A stretch of 64,000 bases of DNA from NCBI RefSeq assembly GCF_014359565.1, contig NZ_JACIZD010000001.1:620001-684000 (forward strand). Reading direction: 5' to 3'. Position numbers and translations under genes: made by a program. The notes under the pieces were generated by a model that worked only from the letters and a program-made list of their open reading frames with translations, made no database searches and was not told the DNA's origin. Below are positions 44,101 through 53,417 of the stretch, in pieces. Position 1 is the first letter of the stretch; each line of letters starts with the position of its first letter. This DNA comes from Immundisolibacter sp. GTDB lineage: Bacteria > Pseudomonadota > Gammaproteobacteria > Immundisolibacterales > Immundisolibacteraceae.

Positions 44101-46467
44101 ATGCAACAGGTCAGTTGGATAGAGCGGTTTGCGGCGTACTGCATCGCACGCCGGGTGCTGGTGTCGTCGGTCATCCTCGCGCTCACGGTCATGTTTGGCT
44201 ATTTCGCGGCGCACGTGGAGATCAAGACGATCTTTCACGATCTGCTGCCCAAGGGCCATCCGTTCATCGAGATCAACGACAAGTACAACGAGCGCTTCGG
44301 CGGACCGAACATCGTCTCGATCATGGTCGAGGCCGAGCAGGGCGACATCTTCCAGCCCAAGGTGCTCGAGCGCATCAAGCAGATCACGGACGAGCTCTAC
44401 CTGGTGCCGGCGATCAATCAGTTCCAGGTGATCTCACTGGCGTCACGCAAGATCCGATCCATCAATTCGTCCACCGCGGGCATCGAAACCAAGCCGATGA
44501 TGTGGCCGGAGTTGCCCAAGGACCAGGCCGAAATCGACCTGCTGCGCGAACAGGTGCTGGCCAGCCCGTTGGTTTACGGCCGTTACGTGTCGGCCGATCT
44601 GCGCTCGGCGCTGGTGACGGCCGACTTCATCGACCGCCTGATCGACTACGAAAAACTGTACGACGGCGTCACCCGCATCGCCGAGAAGTACAACGGCGAC
44701 GGCGTGCGCGTGCGCGTGGTGGGCGAACCCCTGTTGACCGGCTGGGTGGTGCATTTCCTGCCCGAGACCTTCCATCTGTTCCTGATCACCATCGCCATCA
44801 TGGCGGTCTTGTTGTTCGTCACCGTGCGCACCTGGCGGGGCATATTGCTGCCGATGCTGGCCGGCGTGGTCAGCGCGGTGTGGGCGCTGGGCATCGCGAG
44901 TCTGTGCAAGGTCAATTTTGATCCGTTGATCATCGTCGTGGCCTTCCTGGTGACGGCTCGGGCGATATCGCACGCAGTGCAGATGCTGGCGGCCTTCGAC
45001 GATGAAGTCGAGCGCGGTCATGTGCCGCGTGATGCAGCGGCCAAGGCCTTGGTGGCCCTGTTCCGGCCTGGCATGCTGGGCGTGGTGGTGGATGCGGTGG
45101 CGGTGGCCATCGTGGCTGCCATGCCGATGCCGCTGTTGCAGAAGACCGCATTTGTTGGCGCGGTCTGGCTGGGCACCATCGCAGTGTCCGCCATGGTGCT
45201 GGTGCCGACCTTGCTGTCGTGGGTGACCAAGCCGCATGCGGTGGCGTTTCCGATCGACACCAACCGCTGGGTGTTGCGCCCGATCCTGAACCTGTGCGGG
45301 ACACTGGTGCTCGGTCGTCGGTCCGTCGCGGTGGTGCTGATCGGCCTGGCGGCGCTGTTGGCATCGGGTTTCTATGCCACCAAGGTGACGGTGGGTGACG
45401 CCTTGCCCGGCACGCCGCTGTTGTGGCCGGATCATCCGTACAACGTCGATGCCAAGGCGATCAACGATACCTTCCAGGGCAGCGACCAGATGTTCGTGGT
45501 GCTGGAGGGCGAAGGCCCCAACGCGCTGAAGGACCCCGAGGTACTGACCAACGTCGACAATTTTCAGCGGTACCTGGAAACGCAACCGCAGATCGGTGGC
45601 ACCGTGTCCGTGGTGGATCTGATCGGGCCGGTGAATGCGAACCTGCACGAGGGCAATCGCCGTTTCGAGGAACTGGGTCCGACGGCGGACATCAACGGCG
45701 AGCTGCTGTTCATGTACATGCAGGGCACCGACCCGGGCGATATGGACCGCTTCGTGGACGCCGATTTCAAGGACGGCGCGGTAACCATGTTCTTCCGCGA
45801 CCACAAGGGCGACACCATCCGCACCGCCGTGTCGCGTATCGAGGAATACCTGGAAAACAATCCATTGCCGGGCGAGTCGACCTATAAGCTGGCCGGCGGG
45901 CTGGTGGGTGTACTGGCCGCAGTGAACGAGGAAGTATTCGCGCGGCAGGTCGAGAGCATTGCGCTGGCCTTGCTGACGCTGTTCGTGTTGTCTGCCATCG
46001 CCTATCGTTCGACGGTGGCCGGCCTGTTCTATATGCCACTGGTGGTCATGTCGAACACGATCACGTTCGCGTTCATGGCTTGGAAGGGCATCGGCATGAA
46101 CATCAACACGCTGCCGGTGGCTGCGCTGGGCATAGGCTTGGGCGTAGACTATGCGTTCTATATCGTCGATGGCGTCAAGGAGCGCTTCGAGGAAACCGGC
46201 GACGTGATGTCGGCCATTAGCGGCTCCTTGCGTACGGCCGGTCGCGGCGTGCTGATCACCGGTGGCACCATGATCGCCGCGGTGCTGGTGTGGTACGCCT
46301 CGTCGCTGAAGTTCCAGGCCGAGATGGGGCTGCTGATGGCGCTGTGGCTTACCGTGTCGGCGATCACATCGCTGTTGTTGATCCCGGCCATGATCTATGT
46401 GTTTCGCCCGGCCTTCGTGTTCGGGGATGGTACGGCTCACGCGGCACCGAAGGAGGCGCTGGCGTGA
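44101..46467 (+). CDS. MMPL/RND-type hydrophobic compound transporter
   Basis: A 788-residue RND-superfamily protein with two sets of transmembrane helices. One helix lies near residues 17-36, a cluster follows near 225-340, and a second cluster lies near 620-760 after a large periplasmic domain. GIGLGVDYAFYIVDGVKERF is the conserved RND helix-4-like motif carrying the proton-relay Asp. MMPL proteins move lipids and other hydrophobic molecules. With the YCF48, DUF1302 and DUF1329 genes it makes a module seen in sterol, terpene and hydrocarbon degraders. Direction of transport is unknown. Confidence 0.87.
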   Translation: MQQVSWIERFAAYCIARRVLVSSVILALTVMFGYFAAHVEIKTIFHDLLPKGHPFIEINDKYNERFGGPNIVSIMVEAEQGDIFQPKVLERIKQITDELYLVPAINQFQVISLASRKIRSINSSTAGIETKPMMWPELPKDQAEIDLLREQVLASPLVYGRYVSADLRSALVTADFIDRLIDYEKLYDGVTRIAEKYNGDGVRVRVVGEPLLTGWVVHFLPETFHLFLITIAIMAVLLFVTVRTWRGILLPMLAGVVSAVWALGIASLCKVNFDPLIIVVAFLVTARAISHAVQMLAAFDDEVERGHVPRDAAAKALVALFRPGMLGVVVDAVAVAIVAAMPMPLLQKTAFVGAVWLGTIAVSAMVLVPTLLSWVTKPHAVAFPIDTNRWVLRPILNLCGTLVLGRRSVAVVLIGLAALLASGFYATKVTVGDALPGTPLLWPDHPYNVDAKAINDTFQGSDQMFVVLEGEGPNALKDPEVLTNVDNFQRYLETQPQIGGTVSVVDLIGPVNANLHEGNRRFEELGPTADINGELLFMYMQGTDPGDMDRFVDADFKDGAVTMFFRDHKGDTIRTAVSRIEEYLENNPLPGESTYKLAGGLVGVLAAVNEEVFARQVESIALALLTLFVLSAIAYRSTVAGLFYMPLVVMSNTITFAFMAWKGIGMNINTLPVAALGIGLGVDYAFYIVDGVKERFEETGDVMSAISGSLRTAGRGVLITGGTMIAAVLVWYASSLKFQAEMGLLMALWLTVSAITSLLLIPAMIYVFRPAFVFGDGTAHAAPKEALA

Positions 46468-46521
46468 TGGCGCTTGTGGCGGGCGACGTGCGCCCGCCGT
46501 GGTTTCAGTTATGGGGATGAC

Positions 46522-46842
46522 ATGTCGGATTTGATCAAGCTGTGCAAGGTGCAGGACGTGGCGCCGGGGCAATCCTTGCAGGTGGACGCCGAAGGGCTGC
46601 CCGCGCTGGCTGTCTACAACCTCGAAGGCGAGTACTACGTCAGCAACAATATGTGCACCCACGGCATGGCCTGGATGACGGACGGCTATGTCGAGGGCGA
46701 CGAGGTCGAGTGCCCGTTCCATGGCGGTCGCTTCAACATCCGCACCGGGGAGCCGACGGCGTTTCCGTGCGTGGTGCCGCTGCAGACCTACCCAGTGACG
46801 GTGGTCGATGGCGAAGTGTGCATCCAGCGGCCGGCGGCCTGA
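46522..46842 (+). CDS. Rieske-type 2Fe-2S ferredoxin
   Basis: A 106-residue Rieske ferredoxin of the BphF/NahAb kind. Cluster ligands are in MCTHGMAWM and CPFHGGRF. ATG at 46522 is chosen because the protein then begins MSDLIKLCKVQDV, the usual N-terminus. It is the only ferredoxin of this type in the window and precedes an oxygenase beta-alpha pair. It could serve that pair and also the naphthalene-type oxygenase at 29974. A matching ferredoxin reductase is not adjacent. Confidence 0.9.
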   Translation: MSDLIKLCKVQDVAPGQSLQVDAEGLPALAVYNLEGEYYVSNNMCTHGMAWMTDGYVEGDEVECPFHGGRFNIRTGEPTAFPCVVPLQTYPVTVVDGEVCIQRPAA

Positions 46843-46884
46843 GGGTTGCCTTGGCCATCCTGAAGAATCAGCCCGGGTTTGAGC

Positions 46885-47376
46885 ATGCTTGATCTGTCTG
46901 CACTGACTCCGGTCGACCTGCACTATCAGGTCGGCAAGCTGCTCAGCGACTACGTCGAATGCATAGACGACGACCGCCTCGAGGAGTGGCCGGACTTGTT
47001 CGTCGAGGATTGCCTTTACCAGGTGATCGCCCGCGAGAATGCGGACCGCGGACTGCCGACCTCGGCCATGTATTGCGACAGTCGCGGCATGTTGCGCGAC
47101 CGGGTGGTGGCGTTGCGCCATGCCAACATCTACGCCAAGCACTATTACCGGCACGTGCTCAGCAACGTCAATGTCAAGGGCGTGCAGGACGGCGAGGTGC
47201 TTGTGCAGAGCAATTACGTGGTGCTGCAGACGCTGGTCGAAGGCGACACCAAGGTGTTCAACGCCGGCAAGTACCTGGACCGGATCGTGGCCACGCCCGA
47301 CGGACTGCGTTTCAAGCGCAAGGTGGTGGTGTTCGATACCTACCGGATTCCCAACCTGCTGGTGACACCGCTCTAA
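46885..47376 (+). CDS. NagH-type Rieske oxygenase beta subunit, copy 2
   Basis: A 163-residue beta subunit. ATG at 46885 is used; a TTG six bases earlier is possible. CIDDDRLEEWPDLFVEDC, GMLRDRVVALRHANIYAK and NAGKYLDRI parallel the copy at 33071. It lies between the ferredoxin gene and its alpha subunit, 50 bp before the latter, so the functional unit here is ferredoxin-beta-alpha. The substrate class should follow the alpha subunit, probably a hydroxylated or carboxylated ring. Confidence 0.85.
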   Translation: MLDLSALTPVDLHYQVGKLLSDYVECIDDDRLEEWPDLFVEDCLYQVIARENADRGLPTSAMYCDSRGMLRDRVVALRHANIYAKHYYRHVLSNVNVKGVQDGEVLVQSNYVVLQTLVEGDTKVFNAGKYLDRIVATPDGLRFKRKVVVFDTYRIPNLLVTPL

Positions 47377-47425
47377 GTCGCGCAAGATTGGCTGCTCATC
47401 CAGCGCCAGATCGGAGGCTCCCCCC

Positions 47426-48676
47426 ATGAATGCAATACGCGAACCGGCCCTTGGGCACTTGCGCTGGCCAACCGCCGGCGGCAGTCGAGTTCCCTACGGC
47501 GTCTTCACCGACCCGGCCATTTACGAGCTGGAACAACAGCGATTGTTTCGCGGCGACGCCTGGTCGTTCGTCGCGCTCGAAGCGGAGATTCCCGCCAGCG
47601 GCGACTACAAGTCGACCTTCGTTGGCGACTCGCCGGTGGTGGTCAGTCGTGCCGAGGACGGCTCGATCCATGCCTACGTCAACCGCTGTGCGCATCGTGG
47701 CGCCGCGATCTGCCGCGAGCTGCGCGGCAACGTGCAAAACCACACCTGCGTCTACCACCAATGGGCGTATGACCTCAAAGGCAACCTGATCGGCGTGCCG
47801 TTCCGGCGCGGCCTGAACGGCCAGGGCGGCATGCCGGCTGATTTCGACATGAAAAAGCACGGCTTGCAGAAGCTGCGCGTCGAGTCTTACGGTGGGCTGG
47901 TGTTCGCAACCTTCTCGGAGTCGGTGGAGCCCCTTCCGGACTACCTGGGCCCAATGCCGTGCAAGGCCATCGACCGCATCATGAACCGGCCGATCACGGT
48001 GCTGGGCGACCAGCGCCAGTACGTGGCCGGCAACTGGAAGCTGTACGCCGAGAACACCCGCGACCCGTACCACGCCAGCCTGCTGCACCTGTTCCACTGT
48101 ACCTTCGGCCTGTATCGGTCCAGCCAGAAAGGCGTGAGCGTCATGGACGCCAAGCGTCGGCACTCCATGTTGACTGCCATGCGGGGCACTGACGAAGGCA
48201 TGGTTGATGGCTATCAGGACACCCGCACCTACAACACGGATTTCACGCTGGCCGATCCGTCGGTATTGGCCGGCCGGCCGGAGTTCGACGACGGCGTCAC
48301 GCTGGTGATCCTGGCCGTGTTCCCGAACCTGGTCGTCCAGCAGATCGCCAACACGCTGGCGGTGCGCCAGATCATCCCGCGCGGCGTCGACAAGTTCGAA
48401 CTGGTCTGGACGCAGTTCGGCTACGTCGACGATGACGCCCAGATGCAGGCCATCCGCAACAAGCAGGGCAACCTGATCGGCCCGGCCGGCCTCATTTCCA
48501 TGGAAGACGGCGAGGCGGTCGAGATCGTGCACCGCTCGATCATTCGCGACCAGGACCAGACCTCCTACATCGCCATGGGCGGCGAGCAGGCCAAGGATGC
48601 CGAGCACCTGGTGACCGAGGGCAGCATCATCGGTTTCTGGGAGTACTACCGCGAGGCGATGGGCTGGGCAGCCTGA
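47426..48676 (+). CDS. NagG/salicylate-hydroxylase-type Rieske oxygenase alpha subunit, copy 2
   Basis: A 416-residue alpha subunit, similar to the one at 28614. Rieske ligands are in CAHRGAAIC and CVYHQW, the iron site in ENTRDPYHASLLH. Shared signatures include GVPFRRGLNGQGGMPADFDM and MEDGEAVEIV. GGAGGC lies before the ATG. With its own beta and ferredoxin just upstream it forms a complete oxygenase apart from a reductase. The NahD-like gene follows 33 bp later, suggesting action on naphthalene-type intermediates such as salicylate. Confidence 0.84.
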   Translation: MNAIREPALGHLRWPTAGGSRVPYGVFTDPAIYELEQQRLFRGDAWSFVALEAEIPASGDYKSTFVGDSPVVVSRAEDGSIHAYVNRCAHRGAAICRELRGNVQNHTCVYHQWAYDLKGNLIGVPFRRGLNGQGGMPADFDMKKHGLQKLRVESYGGLVFATFSESVEPLPDYLGPMPCKAIDRIMNRPITVLGDQRQYVAGNWKLYAENTRDPYHASLLHLFHCTFGLYRSSQKGVSVMDAKRRHSMLTAMRGTDEGMVDGYQDTRTYNTDFTLADPSVLAGRPEFDDGVTLVILAVFPNLVVQQIANTLAVRQIIPRGVDKFELVWTQFGYVDDDAQMQAIRNKQGNLIGPAGLISMEDGEAVEIVHRSIIRDQDQTSYIAMGGEQAKDAEHLVTEGSIIGFWEYYREAMGWAA

Positions 48677-48709
48677 GCGATTCTGAGCGATACCGACGAG
48701 GAGGGCGTC

Positions 48710-49309
48710 ATGGCGTCTAAGGTCATTGATTTTTATATTGATTTCACAAGTCCGTTCACGTATCTGTGCAATATCAAGTTGCCGGATCTGGCCGCCAAGT
48801 ACGGTTACCAGCTCAATTACCATCCGATCGACATCCCGACCGCAAAGCTGGCAGCGGGCAACTACGGTCCTTCCAACCGGCAGGTGCCGGCCAAGATTCG
48901 CGCGCTGATGCAGGACCTGAATCGCTGGGCGGCGCACTACGGCGTGCCATTCACGTTTCCCAAGGGCCTGAACGCCTGGCGCATGAACATCGGCACCTTT
49001 TACGCCATTGAAAAAGGCAAGGCGCGCCAATATGTGGACGAGGCCTATCGCCTGGTGTGGGCGGACGGAGTCGATCCGAACGACGACGCCGTGCTGCGCG
49101 GACTGGCCGAGACTGTGGGTCTGGATGCCGACGCTTTCATGGCGTATGTGTCCTCGCGCGAGGGTGAAAAGGCGTACGAGGCATCGCGGGTCGCAGCGCA
49201 CGCGCGGGGCGTGTACGGCGTGCCGATCATGATGGTCGACGACCAGATTTGGTGGGGCAACGACCGGCTGATGTTTGTCGAGGAATACCTCAAGGCCCAC
49301 GCCGCCTGA
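48710..49309 (+). CDS. 2-hydroxychromene-2-carboxylate isomerase family protein (NahD type)
   Basis: A 199-residue DsbA-fold protein of the HCCA-isomerase family. DFTSPFTYL near residue 11 carries the Ser that activates glutathione, and GVYGVPIMMVDDQIWWGNDR near residue 165 is the cis-Pro region. NahD interconverts 2-hydroxychromene-2-carboxylate and the benzylidenepyruvate in naphthalene breakdown, using glutathione. It is the last catabolic gene before the housekeeping block. A NahE-type hydratase-aldolase and a NahC-type ring-cleavage enzyme are not in the window. Confidence 0.87.
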   Translation: MASKVIDFYIDFTSPFTYLCNIKLPDLAAKYGYQLNYHPIDIPTAKLAAGNYGPSNRQVPAKIRALMQDLNRWAAHYGVPFTFPKGLNAWRMNIGTFYAIEKGKARQYVDEAYRLVWADGVDPNDDAVLRGLAETVGLDADAFMAYVSSREGEKAYEASRVAAHARGVYGVPIMMVDDQIWWGNDRLMFVEEYLKAHAA

Positions 49310-49335
49310 GGGAAAGGCAAGAGGGTTAGGGTTCC

Positions 49336-49653
49336 ATGCCGATTTATGAGTACGCCTGCCGCGCCTGTGGCGTGCAGCGCGAGGTGATGCAGAAGGTCAG
49401 CGATGCGCCGCTGACGCACTGTCCGGCCTGCGGGGCTGAAGCGTTCGAGAAAAAAGTCTCGGCGGCCGGCTTCCAGCTCAAGGGCGGTGGCTGGTACGTG
49501 ACCGATTTTCGCGACGGAGCCCGCAAGACGGTGGGTGGCACGGACACGGCGGGCGATGCGCCTGCGACCCCTGCACCCGCAAGCACTCCGGCCAGCGGCG
49601 ACAGCAAGCCCAGTACGTCGGCCCCGGCCAGCAGCGCGGCGTCGGTCGACTGA
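49336..49653 (+). CDS. FmdB-family zinc-ribbon regulatory protein
   Basis: A 105-residue protein with the FmdB N-terminus [12 protein letters not shown] and a second CxxC (HCPACG), a zinc ribbon. The C-terminal 45 residues are low-complexity Ala/Pro/Ser/Thr, as in many proteobacterial members. It lies just upstream of aspS, its common position in gammaproteobacteria, and is followed by a terminator. Function of the family is poorly defined. Confidence 0.88.
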   Translation: MPIYEYACRACGVQREVMQKVSDAPLTHCPACGAEAFEKKVSAAGFQLKGGGWYVTDFRDGARKTVGGTDTAGDAPATPAPASTPASGDSKPSTSAPASSAASVD

Positions 49654-49666
49654 AGCGGTATCCTGC

Positions 49667-49710
49667 GGCGCCAGGCAGGCGGGGCCAGTCCCGTCCGCCT
49701 GGCGCCTTTT
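49667..49710 (+). terminator. rho-independent terminator after fmdB
   Basis: GGCGCCAGGC (49667-49676) pairs perfectly with GCCTGGCGCC (49697-49706), with further partial pairing inside, and is followed by four T. It separates fmdB from aspS. Confidence 0.85.
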
Positions 49711-49771
49711 GCATTTTCTGAAGCGGGCGATCGGATACCCATCGCCCGAACAACGAGCATCGGAGCCTCTA

Positions 49772-51556
49772 GTGCGTAGCGTCTATTGCGGCTTGGTCGA
49801 CAGCGCGGCCCTGGGTCAGACCGTCACCCTGTGCGGCTGGGTGCACCGTCGGCGCGATCACGGCGGCGTGATCTTCATCGACCTGCGCGACCGCGAGGGC
49901 CTGCTGCAGGTGGTGATCGACCCGGACACCGAGGCGGCCTTTCGCACTGCCGAGCTGGTGCGCTCCGAGTACGTGCTCAGGGTCGTCGGCACCGTTCGGC
50001 GCCGGCCGACGGGCACCGAAAACACCGCCATGCGCAGCGGCGAGGTGGAAGTGCTGGCCAGCCACATCGAGGTGCTGAACGCCGCCCAGACGCCGCCGTT
50101 CCAGATCGACGAGGACGAGGTCCACGAGGAAAAGCGTCTGCGTTACCGGTACCTGGACCTGCGCCGGCCGGCCATGCTGGACCGCCTGCGCTTGCGGGCA
50201 CGGGTCAGCGGCTGGTTGCGGCGGTTTCTGGAGGCCGACGGCTTCATTGAGGTCGAAACGCCCATCCTGACCCGCGCCACGCCGGAAGGCGCGCGCGACT
50301 ATCTGGTGCCAAGCCGCGTGCATCAGGGCAGCTTTTTCGCCCTGCCGCAGTCGCCGCAGCTGTTCAAGCAGATTCTGATGATGGGCGGCCTGGACCGTTA
50401 TTTCCAGATCGCGCGCTGCTTTCGCGACGAGGACCTGCGCGCCGACCGCCAGCCGGAGTTCACGCAGCTGGACATCGAGGTCTCGTTCCTGGACGAGGAC
50501 GCCTTCATGGCCATCATGGAGCGCATGATCCGCGGGCTGTTTGCGGACGTGCTGGGCGTTGAGTTGCCAGACCCGCTGCCGCGCATGAGCTACGCCGAGG
50601 CCATGTCCCGTTTCGGCATCGACCGGCCGGATTTGCGCAACCCGCTGGAGCTGGTCGAGGTCTCGGACCTCCTGCGCGAGACCGACTTCAAGGTCTTCTC
50701 CGGCCCCGCCAACGATCCGGAAGGCCGCGTCGCCGCCCTGTGCGTGCCCGGTGGTGGCGCCAGCATGAGCCGGCGCGATCTGGACAACTACGTCGAGTTC
50801 GTCAAGCAGTTCGGCGCCAAGGGCCTGGCCTACATCCGCCTGGCCGAAGGTGCGGATGGTGGCGTCGAATGGCAGTCGCCGATCGTCAAGTTCCTCAGCG
50901 GCGAGACCGTTGCCGCCATCCTGGAGCGGGTCGGTGCCACCGTGGGCGACGTGGTGTTCTTCGGTGCCGACAAGGCGAGCGTCGTCAATGGCTACCTGAG
51001 CCAGCTGCGCAGCAAGCTGGCGGACGATCTTGGCCTGCTCGATGGCGGCTGGAAGCCGCTGTGGGTGGTCGATTTCCCGATGTTCGAGCACGATCCGGAC
51101 AGCGGCCGCTGGCAGGCGCTGCACCATCCGTTCACTGCCCCGCAGGTGCCCGACACGGACGCCATGCTGGCGGATCCCGGGCGCTGCCTGTCGCGCGCCT
51201 ACGATATGGTGCTCAACGGCTCGGAAATCGGCGGCGGCTCGATCCGCATCCACCGGCCGGACATGCAGCAGGCCGTGTTCGGCCTGCTCGGCATCGGCGA
51301 GGAAGAAGCGCAGGCCAAGTTCGGCTTCCTGCTGGAGGCGCTCGGCTACGGCGCGCCGCCGCACGGCGGCATGGCCTTTGGCATCGACCGGCTGGTGATG
51401 CTGATGGCCGGTGCCAGCTCGATCCGCGACGTGATCGCCTTCCCCAAGACGCAGCGCGCGCACTGTCCGTTGACGGACGCGCCCTCGACCGTAGACGATA
51501 GCCAGCTGCGGGAACTGGGCATCCGCAGCGCGCTCAAGAAGCCCGCAACCACCTAA
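49772..51556 (+). CDS. aspS: aspartyl-tRNA synthetase
   Basis: A 594-residue class IIb synthetase, the normal bacterial length. The frame is open upstream, but GTG at 49772 gives the family start [18 protein letters not shown]. The anticodon-binding OB domain has [20 protein letters not shown]; motif 2 is [20 protein letters not shown] and motif 3 [14 protein letters not shown]. The bacterial insertion domain is present. It charges tRNA-Asp, and possibly tRNA-Asn if the species lacks a separate synthetase. It begins the aspS-yebC-ruv run. Confidence 0.97.
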   Translation: MRSVYCGLVDSAALGQTVTLCGWVHRRRDHGGVIFIDLRDREGLLQVVIDPDTEAAFRTAELVRSEYVLRVVGTVRRRPTGTENTAMRSGEVEVLASHIEVLNAAQTPPFQIDEDEVHEEKRLRYRYLDLRRPAMLDRLRLRARVSGWLRRFLEADGFIEVETPILTRATPEGARDYLVPSRVHQGSFFALPQSPQLFKQILMMGGLDRYFQIARCFRDEDLRADRQPEFTQLDIEVSFLDEDAFMAIMERMIRGLFADVLGVELPDPLPRMSYAEAMSRFGIDRPDLRNPLELVEVSDLLRETDFKVFSGPANDPEGRVAALCVPGGGASMSRRDLDNYVEFVKQFGAKGLAYIRLAEGADGGVEWQSPIVKFLSGETVAAILERVGATVGDVVFFGADKASVVNGYLSQLRSKLADDLGLLDGGWKPLWVVDFPMFEHDPDSGRWQALHHPFTAPQVPDTDAMLADPGRCLSRAYDMVLNGSEIGGGSIRIHRPDMQQAVFGLLGIGEEEAQAKFGFLLEALGYGAPPHGGMAFGIDRLVMLMAGASSIRDVIAFPKTQRAHCPLTDAPSTVDDSQLRELGIRSALKKPATT

Positions 51557-51576
51557 TCTGCATAGCGATTTTCGTC

Positions 51577-52320
51577 ATGGCCGGCCATTCCAAATGGGCT
51601 AACATCCAGCACCGCAAATCGGCGCAGGACGCCAAGCGCGGCAAGCTGTTCACCAAGCTGATCCGCGAGCTGACCACCGCCGCCCGCAGCGGCGGCGCCG
51701 ATCCGGCCACCAACCCGCGCCTGCGCACCGCCATCGACAAGGCGCTGGCGGCCAACATGACGCGCGACACCATCGACCGCGCCACCAAGCGCGGCGCCGG
51801 TGGTACCGATGGTGATAACTACGAGGCGGTGCGCTACGAGGGCTACGGCCCGGGCGGCGTGGCCATCATGGTCGATTGCCTCACCGACAACCGCAACCGC
51901 ACGGTCGGCGAGGTGCGCCACCTGTTCTCCAAGCGCGGTGGCAACCTGGGCACCGACGGCTCCGTGGCGTATCTGTTCGAGGCCCGCGGCAGCATTGTCC
52001 TGCCGGCGGATATAACCGAGGAGCGCGCCTACGAGCTGGCGCTCGAAGCCGGCGCCGACGACGTGCTGGTGCAGGACGGCACTATCGAACTGCTGACCGC
52101 CTTCGATCGCCTGCACGAGGTGCGCGAGGCGCTGCTGGCGCTGGGCGTCACGCCGCAGTCGGCGGAGCTGGCCGAGCGGCCGACCACGTCGGTGCAGCTG
52201 GACGCCGAACAGACGCTGCAGGTGATCAAGCTGCTGGATGCGCTCGAAGACCTGGACGACGTGCAGCAGGTGCACTCGAACGCGGAGTTCTCGGACGAGG
52301 CGCTGGCAGCGCTGGCCTGA
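51577..52320 (+). CDS. yebC: YebC/PmpR family regulator
   Basis: A 247-residue YebC/PmpR protein. The start [22 protein letters not shown] is the family hallmark. Members were described as DNA-binding regulators and more recently as ribosome-associated factors easing polyproline stalling. It lies 20 bp after aspS and 9 bp before ruvC, as in Pseudomonas and Escherichia. Confidence 0.96.
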   Translation: MAGHSKWANIQHRKSAQDAKRGKLFTKLIRELTTAARSGGADPATNPRLRTAIDKALAANMTRDTIDRATKRGAGGTDGDNYEAVRYEGYGPGGVAIMVDCLTDNRNRTVGEVRHLFSKRGGNLGTDGSVAYLFEARGSIVLPADITEERAYELALEAGADDVLVQDGTIELLTAFDRLHEVREALLALGVTPQSAELAERPTTSVQLDAEQTLQVIKLLDALEDLDDVQQVHSNAEFSDEALAALA

Positions 52321-52329
52321 CGGGGCGGC

Positions 52330-52833
52330 GTGACGCGCATACTGGGCATCGATCCTGGCTCGCGACTGACCGGTTTCGGACTCATCGACGCCCGGCGCGG
52401 GCGCGCGCAGTACGTCGAAAGCGGCGTCATCCGCATCGATCCGGGGCCGCTGGACGCGCGCCTGGCCTGCATTTTCAGCGGCATTACCGATCTGCTGGCC
52501 GAGTTTCAGCCCACCTCGGTCGCCATCGAGAACGTATTCATGCACCGCAACGCCGCCTCGGCGCTCAAGCTCGGCCAGGCCCGCGGCGCCGCCATCGTGG
52601 CGGCGGCCGTGGCCGGCGTCGCGGTGGCCGAGTACACGCCGGCCGAAATCAAGCTCAGCGTGGTCGGCAACGGGCGTGCTGCCAAAGCCCAGGTTCAGTT
52701 CATGGTCAGCCGGTTGCTGGGGCTGGCCGCCCTGCCGCGGGTCGATGCCGCCGATGCCCTGGCCGGTGCGCTGTGCCATGCGCAGCGCCTAGCCAATGAT
52801 CTGCCTTCGACAGCCAGCCGGCGGCGCCGATGA
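52330..52833 (+). CDS. ruvC: Holliday junction endonuclease RuvC
   Basis: A 167-residue RNase-H-fold resolvase. Acidic metal ligands are in GIDPGS, AIENVF and the C-terminal VDAADALAGALCHA. It cuts Holliday junctions held by RuvAB. GTG start at 52330. The last four bases overlap the ruvA start (ATGA), so translation is coupled. Length is normal. Confidence 0.96.
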   Translation: MTRILGIDPGSRLTGFGLIDARRGRAQYVESGVIRIDPGPLDARLACIFSGITDLLAEFQPTSVAIENVFMHRNAASALKLGQARGAAIVAAAVAGVAVAEYTPAEIKLSVVGNGRAAKAQVQFMVSRLLGLAALPRVDAADALAGALCHAQRLANDLPSTASRRRR

Positions 52834-53417
52834 TCGGACGCATCGCCGGCACGCTGCTCGCCAAATCGCCGCCGATGCTGCTGGTGGACGTGGGCGGCGT
52901 GGGCTACGAGATCGACGCCCCGATGAGCACCTTCTACCGCCTGCCGGCCATCGGTGAGCCGGTGCTGCTGCACACGCATCTGCTGGTGCGCGAGGACGCG
53001 CAGCTGCTGTACGGCTTCGCCAGCGAGGCCGAGCGGGCGCTGTTTCGCCAGTTGCTCAAGGTCACTGGCGTCGGGGCGAAGTTGGCGCTGGTCATCCTGT
53101 CCGGCGTGGCGGTGGACGAACTGCTGGCCATTGTTGGCGATGCCGATGCGGCGCGTCTGGTGCGCATTCCCGGCATTGGGCGCAAGACCGCCGAGCGCCT
53201 GATCCTGGAACTGCGCGAGCCGCTGGGGCGCATGGCGAGCACGCCGGCCAGCGCCCTGGCGCCGCATGGCGACGCCCTGCAGGATGCGGCCAGTGCGCTC
53301 GAAGCGCTGGGCTACAAGCCAACCGAGGCACGCGCGGCGCTGCGTGACCTGGCGGCCGAGGATCAGAGCAGCGAAGACCTGATCCGGGCGGCGCTCAGAC
53401 GGCTGATGCGGGGCTAG
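52830..53417 (+). CDS. ruvA: Holliday junction helicase subunit RuvA
   Basis: A 195-residue DNA-binding subunit. The N-terminal OB domain is MIGRIAGTLLAKSPPMLLVDVGGVGYE; two helix-hairpin-helix motifs include VTGVGAKLALVILSG and IPGIGRKTAERLILEL; the C-terminal domain that contacts RuvB ends LIRAALRRLMRG. The TAG stop codon falls in the CTAG at the left end of the palindromic element that separates ruvA from ruvB. Confidence 0.96.
   Translation: MIGRIAGTLLAKSPPMLLVDVGGVGYEIDAPMSTFYRLPAIGEPVLLHTHLLVREDAQLLYGFASEAERALFRQLLKVTGVGAKLALVILSGVAVDELLAIVGDADAARLVRIPGIGRKTAERLILELREPLGRMASTPASALAPHGDALQDAASALEALGYKPTEARAALRDLAAEDQSSEDLIRAALRRLMRG

Noticed and set aside
44443-47427. A 994-codon open frame on the minus strand across the MMPL, ferredoxin and beta genes
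   Set aside because: Shadow of genes with conserved motifs on the plus strand; translation is rich in His/Gln/Arg with no family signal.
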